A DNA stretch of 49,276 nt from Gemmatimonadaceae bacterium (GTDB taxonomy: Bacteria; Gemmatimonadota; Gemmatimonadetes; Gemmatimonadales; Gemmatimonadaceae), in assembly GCA_019752115.1 (NCBI GenBank), contig JAIEMN010000015.1, positions 1 to 49,276 on the forward strand, read 5' to 3'. The position numbers and the translations under genes were made by a program. The notes below the pieces were generated by a model. It was not told the origin of the DNA. It did not search any database and saw nothing but the letters and a program-made list of their open reading frames with translations. Shown in pieces: positions 1-8,806 of the stretch; position 1 is the first letter of the stretch; the number at the start of each line of letters is the position of its first letter.

Positions 1-37
1 CGCCGAGTACGAAGCGCAACAGCCGATGGCCGCGTAG
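1..37 (+). CDS. 3' end of a truncated coding region (possible)
   Basis: Frame 2 of the first bases reads ten or so residues (ending QQPMAA) and stops at TAG 35-37. It could be the tail of a plus-strand gene that begins outside the window. Nothing about its product can be said, and a chance open stretch of this length is quite possible. Confidence 0.25.
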   Translation, partial: AEYEAQQPMAA

Positions 38-77
38 TATCGATCCGACACGCGTCCACTTTTTCGGGGCAACTCCA

Positions 78-103
78 CCCCACGTATACGCCCCACGTAT
101 ACG
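78..103. repeat. 13-bp tandem repeat, each unit holding the palindrome CGTATACG
   Basis: Two perfect adjacent copies of CCCCACGTATACG (78-90 and 91-103). Each contains the 8-bp palindrome CGTATACG, so two identical dyads lie 13 bp apart. They end 3 bp downstream of the minus-strand CoA-transferase stop codon. A protein-binding site or part of a termination region is possible. There is no U-tract on either strand next to it. Confidence 0.6.
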
Positions 104-106
104 CCG

Positions 107-1351
107 TTACCCCACCAGCTCCCCCCGAACCGCCGGATGCGCAATCCCCGCCAAAAGCTCCCGCCGCTCCCGCACCGTCTTCCCGCGCAAGTTCACGGCG
201 CCGTACTCCGTCACCACCCACTGCACATGCCCGCGTGTGGTAACGACGCCGGCGCCGGGGCGGAGTTCGCGCACGATGCGGGAGACGGTGCCACCGGCAG
301 CCGTTGAGGGGAGCGCGATGATGGACTTGCCGCCGATCGAGAGCGCCGCGCCACGGACGAAGTCCATCTGCCCGCCGATGCCGCTGTAGATGCGGTGCCC
401 GATCGAGTCGGCGCACACCTGCCCGCTCAAGTCGATTTCGAGCGCCGAATTGATCGACGTCACGCGCGGATTCTCGCGGATGATCGCGGTGTCGTTCGTG
501 CGATCGCACGGATGCAGTTCGATCGCCTGGTTGTCGTGCACGAAGTCGAACAGCGCCGACGACCCGGTCACGAAACTCGCCACGGTGCGGCCGCGATGCA
601 CGACCTTGTGCTCGTTCGTGACCACGCCGCCCTCGATCAGTGGTATCAGACCGTCGCTGAACATCTCGCTGTGCACGCCAAGCCCAACCTTGTTGCCCAA
701 CAGCGCCAGCGTCGCCTCGGGGATCGCGCCAACGCCGATCTGCAGCGTGGCCCCGTCGTCCACCAACGCCGCGACCTGCTCGCCGATCGCCCGCTCGACC
801 GGCCCGATGACCACCGACGCATGCGGGACCAGCGGCCGATCGGTGGCCGTGAACGCCGTCACCCGCGACAGCGGGACCACGGTGTGCCCACAGGTCCGCG
901 GCATGCGCGCATTAACCTCGGCGAGGACCAGGGGGGCGACCTCGACGGCCGCGAGCGCCGCATCCACCGACACCCCGAGGGTACAATGCCCATGGCCGTC
1001 CGGCGGCGAGAGCTGGACCAGCGCCGCGTCCAGCGGCAGCGCCCCCGACCGGAAGAGCGCGGGGATGTCGCTCAGAAAGACCGGGATGTAGTCCGCCCGG
1101 CCCTCGGCGATCGGCCGCCGCATCGCCGGCCCGGTGAACAGGGAGACCGACCGCAGATGCGGGGCCCGGGCCAGCGCCTCGGCGCCGGCGCCGGACAGGT
1201 GGAGGCTATAGACCGTCACCCCCTCCAGATCCGTCCGGGCGGCCAACGCCTCCAGCAAGGCGGTCGGGGTCGCCGACGCCCCGTGGACAAAGAGCCGCAT
1301 CCCGCTCCGGATGCGGCCAATCACCGACTCGGCGGGTTCAGCAGTGCACAT
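107..1351 (-). CDS. Acetyl-CoA hydrolase/4-hydroxybutyrate-type CoA-transferase
   Basis: This 414-residue protein belongs to the family that moves CoA between short acyl groups (acetate, butyrate, 4-hydroxybutyrate, succinate) through a glutamyl-CoA intermediate; it should be cytosolic. The C-terminal half carries the family signature around SALEIDLSGQVCADS, in which Glu305 is the expected catalytic glutamate. It is followed by the glycine-rich IGGQMDF and the TTRGHVQWVVTEYG block that closes the active site. Length is normal for the family (about 400-440). The ATG at 1351 is the only good start near the conserved N-terminus. It is transcribed away from the pyrophosphatase gene. The exact acyl donor and acceptor cannot be read from the sequence. 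The family is sure, the substrate is not. Confidence 0.88.
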   Translation of the reverse strand: MCTAEPAESVIGRIRSGMRLFVHGASATPTALLEALAARTDLEGVTVYSLHLSGAGAEALARAPHLRSVSLFTGPAMRRPIAEGRADYIPVFLSDIPALFRSGALPLDAALVQLSPPDGHGHCTLGVSVDAALAAVEVAPLVLAEVNARMPRTCGHTVVPLSRVTAFTATDRPLVPHASVVIGPVERAIGEQVAALVDDGATLQIGVGAIPEATLALLGNKVGLGVHSEMFSDGLIPLIEGGVVTNEHKVVHRGRTVASFVTGSSALFDFVHDNQAIELHPCDRTNDTAIIRENPRVTSINSALEIDLSGQVCADSIGHRIYSGIGGQMDFVRGAALSIGGKSIIALPSTAAGGTVSRIVRELRPGAGVVTTRGHVQWVVTEYGAVNLRGKTVRERRELLAGIAHPAVRGELVG

Positions 1352-1439
1352 GGCGGCAATCTGGAAAGCGGACCGGGATCGCGCCGTCAGGCAATCGGGG
1401 GCTGGCCCCCGGCCGTTTCCTGCACGATTTTGGGGGGAT

Positions 1440-1455
1440 GCCTCAGAAATGAGGC
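1440..1455 (+). other. GNRA-capped hairpin in the hppA leader
   Basis: GCCTCA-GAAA-TGAGGC forms a perfect 6-bp stem with a GAAA tetraloop, 35 bases before the hppA start. A second G/C stem (GGGGGC-TG-GCCCCC) lies about 40 bases further upstream. Together they make the gap between the divergent genes unusually structured. No known riboswitch is recognised. Confidence 0.4.
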
Positions 1456-1472
1456 CAAAGCAGACTCATCCA

Positions 1473-1478
1473 TATAAC
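1473..1478 (+). promoter_or_regulatory. Possible -10 element for hppA
   Basis: TATAAC sits 11 bases before the GTG start of hppA in an otherwise GC-rich gap. If used, transcription would start almost at the start codon, giving a nearly leaderless message. That fits the absence of a Shine-Dalgarno sequence there. No convincing -35 box is seen, so the call is weak. This placement would also leave the 1440-1455 hairpin outside the message. Confidence 0.3.
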
Positions 1479-1489
1479 CCGGACTCCCC

Positions 1490-3529
1490 GTGCTCGAGCA
1501 GTACGCTCTCGTCCTTGCCCTTGCCTGCGCGGCGATCGCCATCGTGTATGGCATCGTGTCGGCGCGCTGGATCATTGGCCAGCCCGCCGGCAACGAACGT
1601 ATGCAGCAGATCGCTGGCGCGATTCAGGAAGGCGCCGATGCCTACCTGAAGCGTCAGTACACGACCATCGCCATGGTCGGCGTGGTCCTCTTCCTCGCGG
1701 TCGGCTTCGGGCTCGGCAGCTGGATGACCGCGATCGGCTTTGCGATCGGCGCGATTCTCTCCGGTGTGGCCGGCTTCATCGGCATGTTCGTCTCGGTGCG
1801 CGCGAACTCGCGCACGGCCCAGGCGGCAACGAGCGGGCTCAACGCCGCACTGAACATCAGCTTCAAGGGCGGCGCGATCACCGGTATGCTCGTCGTCGGT
1901 CTCGGCCTGCTCGGCGTCGCCGGCTTCTATATGGTGGCGATCGGCGGACAGACCGGCGAAGAGGCCGTGAAGCATGCGCTCGAGCCGATGGTCGGCCTCG
2001 CGTTCGGTTCGTCACTCATCTCGATCTTTGCGCGACTCGGCGGCGGCATCTTCACGAAGGGCGCCGACGTCGGCGCGGACCTCGTGGGCAAGGTCGAAGC
2101 CGGCATTCCGGAAGACGATCCGCGCAACCCCGCCGTGATCGCCGACAACGTCGGTGACAACGTCGGTGACTGCGCCGGCATGGCGGCCGACCTGTTCGAG
2201 ACCTACGCCGTCACCATCATCGCCGCGATGCTCGTCGCCGGCCTCGGCTTCTCGACCTACGGCAACACCGGCGTGCTTTATCCGCTCGTGCTCGGCGCCG
2301 TGTCCATCCCCGCCTCGATCATCGGCACGTTCTTCGTGAGCGTGAAGCCGGGCGGCAAGATCATGAACGCGCTGTACCGCGGCCTGATCGTGTCGGGCGT
2401 GCTCGCGGCCGGCGCGTTCTTCGGCGTGACGCAGGTGATGTTCCCCGCCGAGCAGGCGATGAACCTGTTCATCTGTGCGATGATCGGTCTGGCGCTGACG
2501 GCGGCGCTGGTCGTGATCACCGAGTACTACACGGCCACGGAATACGGCCCGGTGCGGCAGATCGCGAAGGCGTCGGAAACGGGTCACGGCACGAACGTGA
2601 TCGCCGGCCTCGCGGTGTCGATGCGCTCCACCGCCGCCCCGGTGCTCGTGGTGGCCGCGGCCATCTATGGCTGCTATTCGCTCAACGGCCTCTACGGCGT
2701 CGCCATCGCCGCGACATCGATGCTCTCGATGGCCGGCATGATCGTCGCGCTGGACGCCTACGGCCCGATCACCGACAACGCCGGTGGTATCGCCGAGATG
2801 AGCCACCTCGGCCCCGAGATCCGCAAGACGACCGACGCGCTCGACGCCGTGGGTAACACGACGAAGGCCGTCACCAAGGGCTACGCGATCGGCTCGGCTG
2901 GTCTCGCGGCGCTCGTGCTCTTTGCCGACTACTCCAGCAAGCTCGGCGCACACCTCGGCAGCCCGGTGAACTTCTCGATCGACGATCCGAAGGTCGTGAT
3001 CGGCCTGCTCATCGGCGGCATGATCCCGTACCTCTTCGGTGCCTCGGCCATGCAGGCCGTGGGTCGCGCGGCCGGCGCCGTCGTGGAAGAAGTGCGGCGC
3101 CAGTTCAAGGAACTCCCCGGCATCATGAAGGGGACGCAGAAGCCGCAGTACGACAAGGCGGTGGATCTGCTGACCAAGGCGGCCATCCGCGAGATGATCC
3201 TGCCGTCGCTTCTGCCCCTCGTGATCCCCGCCATCGTGGGCCTCGTGCTCGGCGGCGCCGCGCTCGGCGGCCTGCTGATGGGAACGATCGTGACCGGCCT
3301 GTTCGTTGCCATCTCGATGTGCACCGGTGGTGGTGCCTGGGACAACGCCAAGAAGTACATCGAAGAAGGCCACCATGGCGGCAAGGGCAGCGATGCCCAC
3401 AAGGCCGCGGTCACGGGTGACACGGTGGGCGATCCGTACAAGGATACGGCCGGCCCGGCGATCAACCCGCTGATCAAGATCATCAACATCGTGGCCCTCC
3501 TGCTGATTCCGCTGCTTTCCAAGGCCTGA
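1490..3529 (+). CDS. hppA: Membrane-bound proton-pumping pyrophosphatase, K+-independent type
   Basis: Hydrolyses pyrophosphate and pumps protons across the cytoplasmic membrane. The 679-residue length and 15-16 hydrophobic segments match bacterial H+-PPases. The substrate-binding signature [11 protein letters not shown] is at residues 193-203, followed by the acidic [19 protein letters not shown] stretch; the C-terminal [19 protein letters not shown] motif is intact. [10 protein letters not shown] has Lys at residue 459. In this family Lys at that position marks K+-independent enzymes and Ala marks K+-dependent ones, so this should be the K+-independent class. Translation starts at GTG 1490 with the usual short N-terminus before the first membrane segment. 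The permease gene begins 4 bases after its stop, so the two are probably cotranscribed. Confidence 0.97.
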   Translation: MLEQYALVLALACAAIAIVYGIVSARWIIGQPAGNERMQQIAGAIQEGADAYLKRQYTTIAMVGVVLFLAVGFGLGSWMTAIGFAIGAILSGVAGFIGMFVSVRANSRTAQAATSGLNAALNISFKGGAITGMLVVGLGLLGVAGFYMVAIGGQTGEEAVKHALEPMVGLAFGSSLISIFARLGGGIFTKGADVGADLVGKVEAGIPEDDPRNPAVIADNVGDNVGDCAGMAADLFETYAVTIIAAMLVAGLGFSTYGNTGVLYPLVLGAVSIPASIIGTFFVSVKPGGKIMNALYRGLIVSGVLAAGAFFGVTQVMFPAEQAMNLFICAMIGLALTAALVVITEYYTATEYGPVRQIAKASETGHGTNVIAGLAVSMRSTAAPVLVVAAAIYGCYSLNGLYGVAIAATSMLSMAGMIVALDAYGPITDNAGGIAEMSHLGPEIRKTTDALDAVGNTTKAVTKGYAIGSAGLAALVLFADYSSKLGAHLGSPVNFSIDDPKVVIGLLIGGMIPYLFGASAMQAVGRAAGAVVEEVRRQFKELPGIMKGTQKPQYDKAVDLLTKAAIREMILPSLLPLVIPAIVGLVLGGAALGGLLMGTIVTGLFVAISMCTGGGAWDNAKKYIEEGHHGGKGSDAHKAAVTGDTVGDPYKDTAGPAINPLIKIINIVALLLIPLLSKA

Positions 3530-3533
3530 TCTC

Positions 3534-4868
3534 TTGAGTACTCCTGCTGCTTCGAATTCGAGCTCGACAGCAACATCACCGCGCGGACCAGAGCTGGTTC
3601 GCGCGGTTGGTGTTTGGGCCCTCGCGGCCAGCATTTTCAACGTCACGGTTGGTGGCGGGATCTTTCGCTTGCCCGCCGGCGCGGCGGCGGCCGCCGGCCC
3701 CGCGGCGCCGTTCGTGTATCTCATCTGCGCCGCGGTGTTCGGATGCGTCGTGCTCTGCTTCGCCGAGGCGGGGAGCCGCGTGGCGATGACCGGCGGCCCC
3801 TACGCCTATGTCGAAGCGGTCTTCGGCCGCTATGTGGGCTCGATGGCCGGCGTGCTGCTGTGGATGCTCGGCACCACCGCCGTGGCCGGCGTGTCGAGCG
3901 CGTTCGCCGAAGGACTGGGCGCGCTGGTCGGCATGCCGGGCATTCGCGTGCCGGTCCTGGTCGCGCTGTTCACCCTGCTCGCGCTGGTGAACATGCGCGG
4001 CATCGAGCAGGGAACCCGGGTGGTGGTGATCGCCAGCGTGGCCAAGCTGCTGCCGCTGGTGCTGTTCGTGGCGATCGGCGCGTTCTTCGTGCAGCCGGCC
4101 AATCTCGCCATTCACGAGATGCCCACGCCGGCGAGCCTCGCCCGCGCCGCCATTGTGCTCACGTTCGCCTTCAGCGGCGTGGAGACGGCGCTCGTGCCGA
4201 GTGGTGAAGTGAAAGATCCGGCGCGCACCGTGCCCCGGGCGCTCGCGATTGCCATGACCGGCGTCACGCTGCTGTATCTGCTCGTGCATATCGTAGCCGC
4301 GGGGACGTTGGGCCCGGCCCTCGCGACCGCAACGACGGCGCCGCTGGCGATGGCCGCCGAAGGCTTCATGGGGACGCCGGGGCGTGTGCTGCTGCTCGTG
4401 GGCGCGAGCATCTCGATGTTCGGGTATGTGAGCGGCATGACGCTCGCGGTGCCGCGTGCGCTGTATCGCTTTGCCGAAGACGGCCTGCTGCCGCGCATCG
4501 TGGGGTCCGTGCATCCGACGTATCGCACGCCGCATGTCGCCATCATGATCCAGACCACGCTGGTGTGTGCGCTCGCGGTGTTCAATTCGTTCGAGCAGCT
4601 CGCGGTGATCTCGAACCTGGCGGCGCTGCTGCTGTACGCCGGTTGTGCTGCCGCCACGATCGTACTGCGGCAGCGTGGCATCCGGCAGCCGGGTGCCACG
4701 CCCTTCGCGGTGCCGGGTGGGCCGGTGGTGCCGATCATCACGATCGGCCTGATCGGCTGGTTGCTCACGAGCATCACGAAGGCCGAGTGGACGGTGCTGG
4801 TCGTGACGCTGGTGATTGCCAGCGTGCTGTACGTGATCGCGGCGCGTTCCCAGAAGGTTCCGGCCTGA
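3534..4868 (+). CDS. APC-family amino acid permease
   Basis: A 444-residue integral membrane protein with about 12 hydrophobic helices, of the amino acid-polyamine-organocation superfamily. The first helix has the unwound glycine motif typical of APC carriers (VTVGGGIFRLPAG), followed by the GGPYAYVEAVFG block. The central helix FSGVETALVPSGEVKDPARTVPRAL is the usual substrate-site region (IM6), here FSGVE. It lacks soluble domains. The best start is TTG 3534, just after the hppA stop, giving a short Ser/Thr-rich N-terminus; a later start would cut into conserved sequence. The substrate cannot be decided from sequence. It overlaps nothing but is one base from the antiporter gene, so the three transport genes look like one operon. 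Confidence 0.92.
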   Translation: MSTPAASNSSSTATSPRGPELVRAVGVWALAASIFNVTVGGGIFRLPAGAAAAAGPAAPFVYLICAAVFGCVVLCFAEAGSRVAMTGGPYAYVEAVFGRYVGSMAGVLLWMLGTTAVAGVSSAFAEGLGALVGMPGIRVPVLVALFTLLALVNMRGIEQGTRVVVIASVAKLLPLVLFVAIGAFFVQPANLAIHEMPTPASLARAAIVLTFAFSGVETALVPSGEVKDPARTVPRALAIAMTGVTLLYLLVHIVAAGTLGPALATATTAPLAMAAEGFMGTPGRVLLLVGASISMFGYVSGMTLAVPRALYRFAEDGLLPRIVGSVHPTYRTPHVAIMIQTTLVCALAVFNSFEQLAVISNLAALLLYAGCAAATIVLRQRGIRQPGATPFAVPGGPVVPIITIGLIGWLLTSITKAEWTVLVVTLVIASVLYVIAARSQKVPA

Positions 4869-4869
4869 G

Positions 4870-6276
4870 ATGGCGTCGGTCATGACCACGCGGCGCCGGT
4901 CGCCGGCCCTGTACGCGCTGATGGTGCTCGCCCCGGTGCTCTTCATCGTGGGGGTGCTGCAGTTCGGGCCCGTGGTCTTTCCGTCGCTCGGTGCCGCCTC
5001 GACCACGGCGTCAGCCGCGCCGACCGCTGCGCCCGCCGGAGCGCCCTCGGGGCCCGCCGCGTTCAATCTGACGCGCCTGGTGCTGCAACTGGTCGTGATC
5101 CTGCTCGCGGTGCGCGTGGTGGGGCTCGTCGCCAAGCGCCTCGGGCAGCCGAGTGTGATCGGCGAGATGGTGGCGGGCATTCTGCTCGGGCCATCGGTAT
5201 TTGGCGCGCTCGCGCCCGCGGCGTTTGCGCAGCTGTTTCCCGCCGCCAGCCTGCCCATGCTGAACAGCCTCGCGCAGCTCGGCGTGATGCTGTTTCTGTT
5301 CGTGGTGGGGCTCCACGTCGATCTGGGCGCGCTCCATCGTCAGGGGAGCACCGCGTTGGTGGCGAGTCATGCCAGCATCGCGGCGCCGTTCAGCATGGGC
5401 GTGGCGCTGGCGCTCTGGCTCTATCCACACTTCGCGCCGTCGGGCGTGCCCTTTGCGGCGTTTGCGCTGTTCATTGGCGTGGCCATGAGCATCACCGCGT
5501 TTCCGGTGCTCGCGCGCATTCTCGAGGAGCGGCATCTGCTGGGCACGCCGATCGGCACGCTCGCCGTGGCCTGTGCGGCCGTGGATGACGTGACGGCGTG
5601 GATGCTGCTCGCGATCGTGGTGGCCATCGTGAAGGCCGGCTCGGTGGGGAGCGCGCTGGCGCTCTCGCTCGGCGGCACCGTGCTCTTCTTGCTGCTGATG
5701 CTGCGCGTGGTGCGTCCGTGGCTCGAGCGCCTCGTGCCGACCGCCCCCGACGGTGAGCGACTCCCGACGTCGGCCATCGCCGTCATGGTGCTGGTGGCGC
5801 TCGTGTCGGCCGCAGTCACGGAGGCGATCGGTGTGCATGCCCTGTTCGGCGCGTTCATCGCCGGAGCCGTGATGCCGCGTGGCCGCGCCTTCGGTGAACG
5901 GGCCGCGGCGCAGCTGAGTGATCTGCTGGTGGTGCTCCTGCTGCCGCTCTTCTTCGCGTACACGGGGCTGCGCACCGCGTTCGTGTTCGACGGCGTCGGT
6001 GCCACGCTCGTGCCGCTGGCGATGATTCTCGCGGTGGCCATCATCGGCAAGGTGGGCGGCACCGCCGTGGCGGCGCGCGCGAGCGGTCAGTCGTGGCGCG
6101 ATGCGGGCATGCTGGGCATCCTGATGAACACGCGCGGCCTGATGGAGCTCGTGGTGCTCAACATCGGCCTCGACCTCGGCGTGCTCTCGCCGGCGCTCTT
6201 CGCCATGATGGTGATCATGGCGCTGGTCACGACCATGATGACGGTACCGGCCCTCTCGCTGATGGAGCGGCGCTAG
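4870..6276 (+). CDS. Kef/CPA2-type cation:proton antiporter
   Basis: A 468-residue membrane protein with about 13 hydrophobic segments and the Na_H_exchanger fold. An N-terminal membrane segment is followed by an Ala/Pro-rich linker (about residues 38-60). The family core then begins with LAKRLGQPSVIGEMVAGILLGPSVFG-like sequence. The CPA2 ion-site helix contains AVDDVTAW, with the paired acidic residues that bind cations and protons, and GAFIAGAVMP is the conserved late-helix motif. There is no C-terminal TrkA-N/RCK domain, unlike KefB or KefC, so it is more like short CPA2 exchangers. Whether it carries Na+ or K+ is not visible. The ATG start follows the permease stop by one base, and the stop overlaps the next small gene. 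Confidence 0.92.
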   Translation: MASVMTTRRRSPALYALMVLAPVLFIVGVLQFGPVVFPSLGAASTTASAAPTAAPAGAPSGPAAFNLTRLVLQLVVILLAVRVVGLVAKRLGQPSVIGEMVAGILLGPSVFGALAPAAFAQLFPAASLPMLNSLAQLGVMLFLFVVGLHVDLGALHRQGSTALVASHASIAAPFSMGVALALWLYPHFAPSGVPFAAFALFIGVAMSITAFPVLARILEERHLLGTPIGTLAVACAAVDDVTAWMLLAIVVAIVKAGSVGSALALSLGGTVLFLLLMLRVVRPWLERLVPTAPDGERLPTSAIAVMVLVALVSAAVTEAIGVHALFGAFIAGAVMPRGRAFGERAAAQLSDLLVVLLLPLFFAYTGLRTAFVFDGVGATLVPLAMILAVAIIGKVGGTAVAARASGQSWRDAGMLGILMNTRGLMELVVLNIGLDLGVLSPALFAMMVIMALVTTMMTVPALSLMERR

Positions 6277-6440
6277 TGGAGAACGCCGGCTCCCTGGGCA
6301 ACTGGATCGCCTACGGCGCGATCGCGCTGTTTCTGGCGCTGCTGGCCGCGCTGTTCATTCGCACGGCACTGATGGTGGGGTCGGTGTTCTTCCTCGCATG
6401 GACGCGCCGGAAGGAACGGCCGTCGAAAGACGACGAGTAG
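6276..6440 (+). CDS. 54-residue single-span membrane protein
   Basis: A GTG start at 6276 overlaps the last base of the antiporter stop codon (TAGTG). It opens a 54-residue frame with one long hydrophobic helix (AYGAIALFLALLAALFIRTA and onward) and a charged C-terminal tail rich in Arg, Lys, Asp and Glu. Tight coupling to the antiporter and a clear membrane-protein composition argue that it is real. It may be a small accessory subunit, but I recognise no family. The same frame is open further upstream inside the antiporter gene, but that part has random out-of-frame composition. Confidence 0.6.
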   Translation: MENAGSLGNWIAYGAIALFLALLAALFIRTALMVGSVFFLAWTRRKERPSKDDE

Positions 6441-6449
6441 CCCCCGCGA

Positions 6450-7310
6450 TTACGGATTGCAGCGGAGGCATTCGCCCGGATCGGCGTGACTCCGCCCGTC
6501 GGTCCGCGGACGGAAGGCGCGATGCGCGCACGCCGGGCTGCCCATCCACTCGCCGCGAGCACGTTCGGTTGGCGTGTCGCACCACGCGCACGGCAATCCC
6601 CGCTCGACACTCGTCACCCCCCAGGCGGGCGCGCCGCACTCTGGACATGGCGTGGCGAGGCGGCGTGCCAGTTGCTCGGCCAGCTGTGCGATGTGGGCCA
6701 TGCGCGTGGGATTGCAGTGCGCGCGCATGTCGGTTTCCACCTGCGCCCGTCCCACGGGCGAGGCGCGTACGGCGGCGTCGACCGCCGCGGCGAGCTCGCC
6801 CCGGTCGCGAATCCCTTTGTCGATCGGCGTGGACCACGGCGCCTCCGCGGCGCGGACGATGAGCGCGTGCGAGGGAAAACGCGCCGCGCCCAGCCACTCG
6901 TCGAGCTCGGCGGCGCGGGTCACCACGCGGTGGCTGAAGTTCGTGTCGAACGTCAGCGACTGCTCGGTGACGACCAGACCTCGCACGTCATCGACGAACG
7001 TCAGCAGCTCGACGCCGCCGGACGCAAACGGGGCGGCCGGGTGCGGACCAAAGCTCCCTTCGCTGGCGAGACCATAGGGCAGCGCGAGTGCGGCCATGCC
7101 CAGGCGCGCCTTCTGTTCACACACGGTGGCCGCTGGTCCCGGCCGTTCGCGTTCACCGGTGAAGGTGCCCAGCTGGTCGGTATCGACTGCCGCGACGCGC
7201 ACCGACGCGCCCAGATGCACCTCCAGCGGCCGTGCCACCGCGTCACCCTTGCCATGTTGGGTGGCGAGCGCCATCCGCTGGCCTCGATAGGGGGTCGCCA
7301 GATCGGACAT
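6450..7310 (-). CDS. DUF6671-like protein with C-terminal zinc ribbon
   Basis: A protein of about 286 residues beginning MSDLATPYRGQRMALATQHG, which resembles the DUF6671 family of unknown function. The central part is mixed alpha/beta (SHRVVTRAAELDEWLGAARFPSHALIVRAA). The C-terminus carries two CxxC pairs (CPEC and CAWC) about 20 residues apart, a likely zinc ribbon, followed by more Cys/His (SPACAH, ECLRC). The start was set at ATG 7310: the longer open frame upstream is Arg/Ala shadow sequence overlapping the neighbouring gene. It lies 14 bases after the preceding gene's stop and is probably the last gene of a three-gene minus-strand unit. The family name is from memory of its N-terminal motif and is only moderately sure. 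Confidence 0.75.
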   Translation of the reverse strand: MSDLATPYRGQRMALATQHGKGDAVARPLEVHLGASVRVAAVDTDQLGTFTGERERPGPAATVCEQKARLGMAALALPYGLASEGSFGPHPAAPFASGGVELLTFVDDVRGLVVTEQSLTFDTNFSHRVVTRAAELDEWLGAARFPSHALIVRAAEAPWSTPIDKGIRDRGELAAAVDAAVRASPVGRAQVETDMRAHCNPTRMAHIAQLAEQLARRLATPCPECGAPAWGVTSVERGLPCAWCDTPTERARGEWMGSPACAHRAFRPRTDGRSHADPGECLRCNP

Positions 7311-7324
7311 CGGTGCAACGACGA

Positions 7325-7735
7325 TCAGGCGAGCACGCGCAAGGCGACGGCGGTATGCTCGGTGAGCTGCGTCAGCGCCGCGCGATCGAACTCCACGAGC
7401 GTCGGCGGCCGGGTGGGCACGGTGACCTCGAGGGTGTGCCACGTCCCATCGTGCATCGCCCCGAGGCGCAGCTGCACGCCCGGCTCCTGCAGCGTCATGA
7501 TCTGCGTCAGACGCGCCGTCCACTCGTGTGCGTCCGTGGTCGCCGGCAGCGCATCGCCGGCGCCGGCACGCACCAGCGCCCGCGGGGCGAATTCCAGCTG
7601 CCACGTGCCGGGCACCACGCGCTGCGCATCGCCAACGCCAAGGACCACTTCACCCGGCCACGCAAAGCGGGGAGCACGCGCATAGTCGTGCTCCCCGATC
7701 TGGACGGTCGTGGGTTTGCGACGATCGTCGCTCAC
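7325..7735 (-). CDS. Conserved hypothetical protein, 136 residues
   Basis: Starts at GTG 7735, which overlaps the TGA stop of the preceding hydrolase gene (GTGA), giving a 136-residue soluble protein without signal or membrane segment. Beta-strand-rich stretches (PGTWQLEFAPRALVRAG, TWHTLEVTVPTRPPTL) suggest a small beta-sandwich or barrel, and the C-terminal third is predicted helical. I do not recognise a family. The overlap on one side and the short gap to the DUF6671-like gene on the other suggest cotranscription of the three genes. The open frame extends upstream of the GTG, but there it is out-of-frame Arg-rich sequence. Confidence 0.65.
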   Translation of the reverse strand: MSDDRRKPTTVQIGEHDYARAPRFAWPGEVVLGVGDAQRVVPGTWQLEFAPRALVRAGAGDALPATTDAHEWTARLTQIMTLQEPGVQLRLGAMHDGTWHTLEVTVPTRPPTLVEFDRAALTQLTEHTAVALRVLA

Positions 7736-8736
7736 TTCTTGGCGTCGATCGACCGGAAGAACTCGCGCGCGTCCTTCACGCTCTGCTCCGCGGCGTCCCA
7801 CTGCGTCACGTGCGCGGCGTCCTTGTAGACGATGAACTTCGCGCCCGGAATGAGCTTGGCGTGCTGTTCGATCGTCTTCGGCCCGAGTTCATCGAACTCG
7901 CCGGTCGTCATGAGCACCGGCACCTTGATGGTGGGGAGGATGCTCATGGCACTGTACCCCTTGAGCGTCCCGACCACCATGGTTTCGTTCTCACCCTGGA
8001 AGTAGCGGTACTGCTCGGCGCCGATCATGGCCATCATCGAGTCGAGATCGGCCTTCACCGGGCGACGGAAGACGTTCTTCGCATAGAACTCGTCGACGGC
8101 CTTCTTGTAGGCGGGCGCCTCGAGGTTCTTGTCCTTGTTGTACTGTGCGAACGCGGCCTGTGCTTCCGGCGAGAGCTTCGCGACGGCGGCGTTGATTTCC
8201 TTTTCGGCCGCGTTGATATCGAACGCTTCGCCGCTGAACAGGATGCCCGCCACCTTGTCGGGATGGGCCTTGTAGTACTCGACGGCCACGATGGTGCCCC
8301 ACGAATTGCCGTTGAGGAACACCTTGTCATACTTGAGAGTGCGGCGGAGTGAGTCGAGCTCCTCCACGTAGCGCGGGATCGTCATGAGCGTGGTGTCGGT
8401 CAGCCGATCCGACTTGCCGGCGCCAAGCTGATCGTAGCGCACGACCGGGCGATCATCGCCGAGCGCTTCCATGCTCTTGAGGTAGAAGCTGCCCATGCCC
8501 GGGCCGCCATGAATGAGGATCATGGGCGTGCCGGTGCCGGTGCCGCTCACCTTGTACCAGATGCGACCGCCGGTGACGGGGAGCATCGCTTCGCCCGGGC
8601 CGAGCGCAGGCGCGGCGGCCGTGGCGGCGGCGCTGTCGGTGGGGGCCTTGGCCGTATCGGCCGCCGGCGCCTTGTCGCCCCCGCACGCGGTGAGGCCAGC
8701 GGCAAGCGCGGTCAGGAAGAATGAGGAGGTACGCAT
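7732..8736 (-). CDS. Proline iminopeptidase-like alpha/beta hydrolase lipoprotein
   Basis: A 334-residue envelope protein. The N-terminus is a lipoprotein signal (FFLTALAAGLTACGG) with the lipobox LTAC, so Cys18 should be lipidated; an Ala/Asp/Thr-rich tether of about 30 residues follows. The catalytic domain is of the S33 aminopeptidase type. HGGPG forms the oxyanion hole, GNSWGT holds nucleophile Ser145, and the acid and His of the triad are expected at the Asp of TGEFDELGP and the His of DAAHVTQWD. GxSWG rather than GxSGG is typical of proline iminopeptidases, which remove N-terminal Pro from peptides. The site of action would be periplasmic. It shares a divergent promoter region with the ABC permease genes, so a role in peptide use is plausible but inferred. 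Confidence 0.88.
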   Translation of the reverse strand: MRTSSFFLTALAAGLTACGGDKAPAADTAKAPTDSAAATAAAPALGPGEAMLPVTGGRIWYKVSGTGTGTPMILIHGGPGMGSFYLKSMEALGDDRPVVRYDQLGAGKSDRLTDTTLMTIPRYVEELDSLRRTLKYDKVFLNGNSWGTIVAVEYYKAHPDKVAGILFSGEAFDINAAEKEINAAVAKLSPEAQAAFAQYNKDKNLEAPAYKKAVDEFYAKNVFRRPVKADLDSMMAMIGAEQYRYFQGENETMVVGTLKGYSAMSILPTIKVPVLMTTGEFDELGPKTIEQHAKLIPGAKFIVYKDAAHVTQWDAAEQSVKDAREFFRSIDAKK

Positions 8737-8806
8737 CCCTACACCCTGCGCACGCGCGGCAGTGTTGGCAAGTAGCTTCTGCTGCTGACCCTCCCCCCGT
8801 GCGGAT

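Noticed and set aside
395-1477. Long plus-strand open frames opposite the CoA-transferase gene, and similar Arg/Ala/His-rich frames throughout
   Set aside because: They lie antisense or out of phase to genes with clear family motifs, lack any recognisable domain, and have the composition expected of GC-rich shadow frames.
2012-3724. 570-residue minus-strand open frame across the pyrophosphatase gene
   Set aside because: It is rich in Arg, His, Gly and Glu without hydrophobic core patterns, and the opposite strand encodes an unmistakable H+-PPase.
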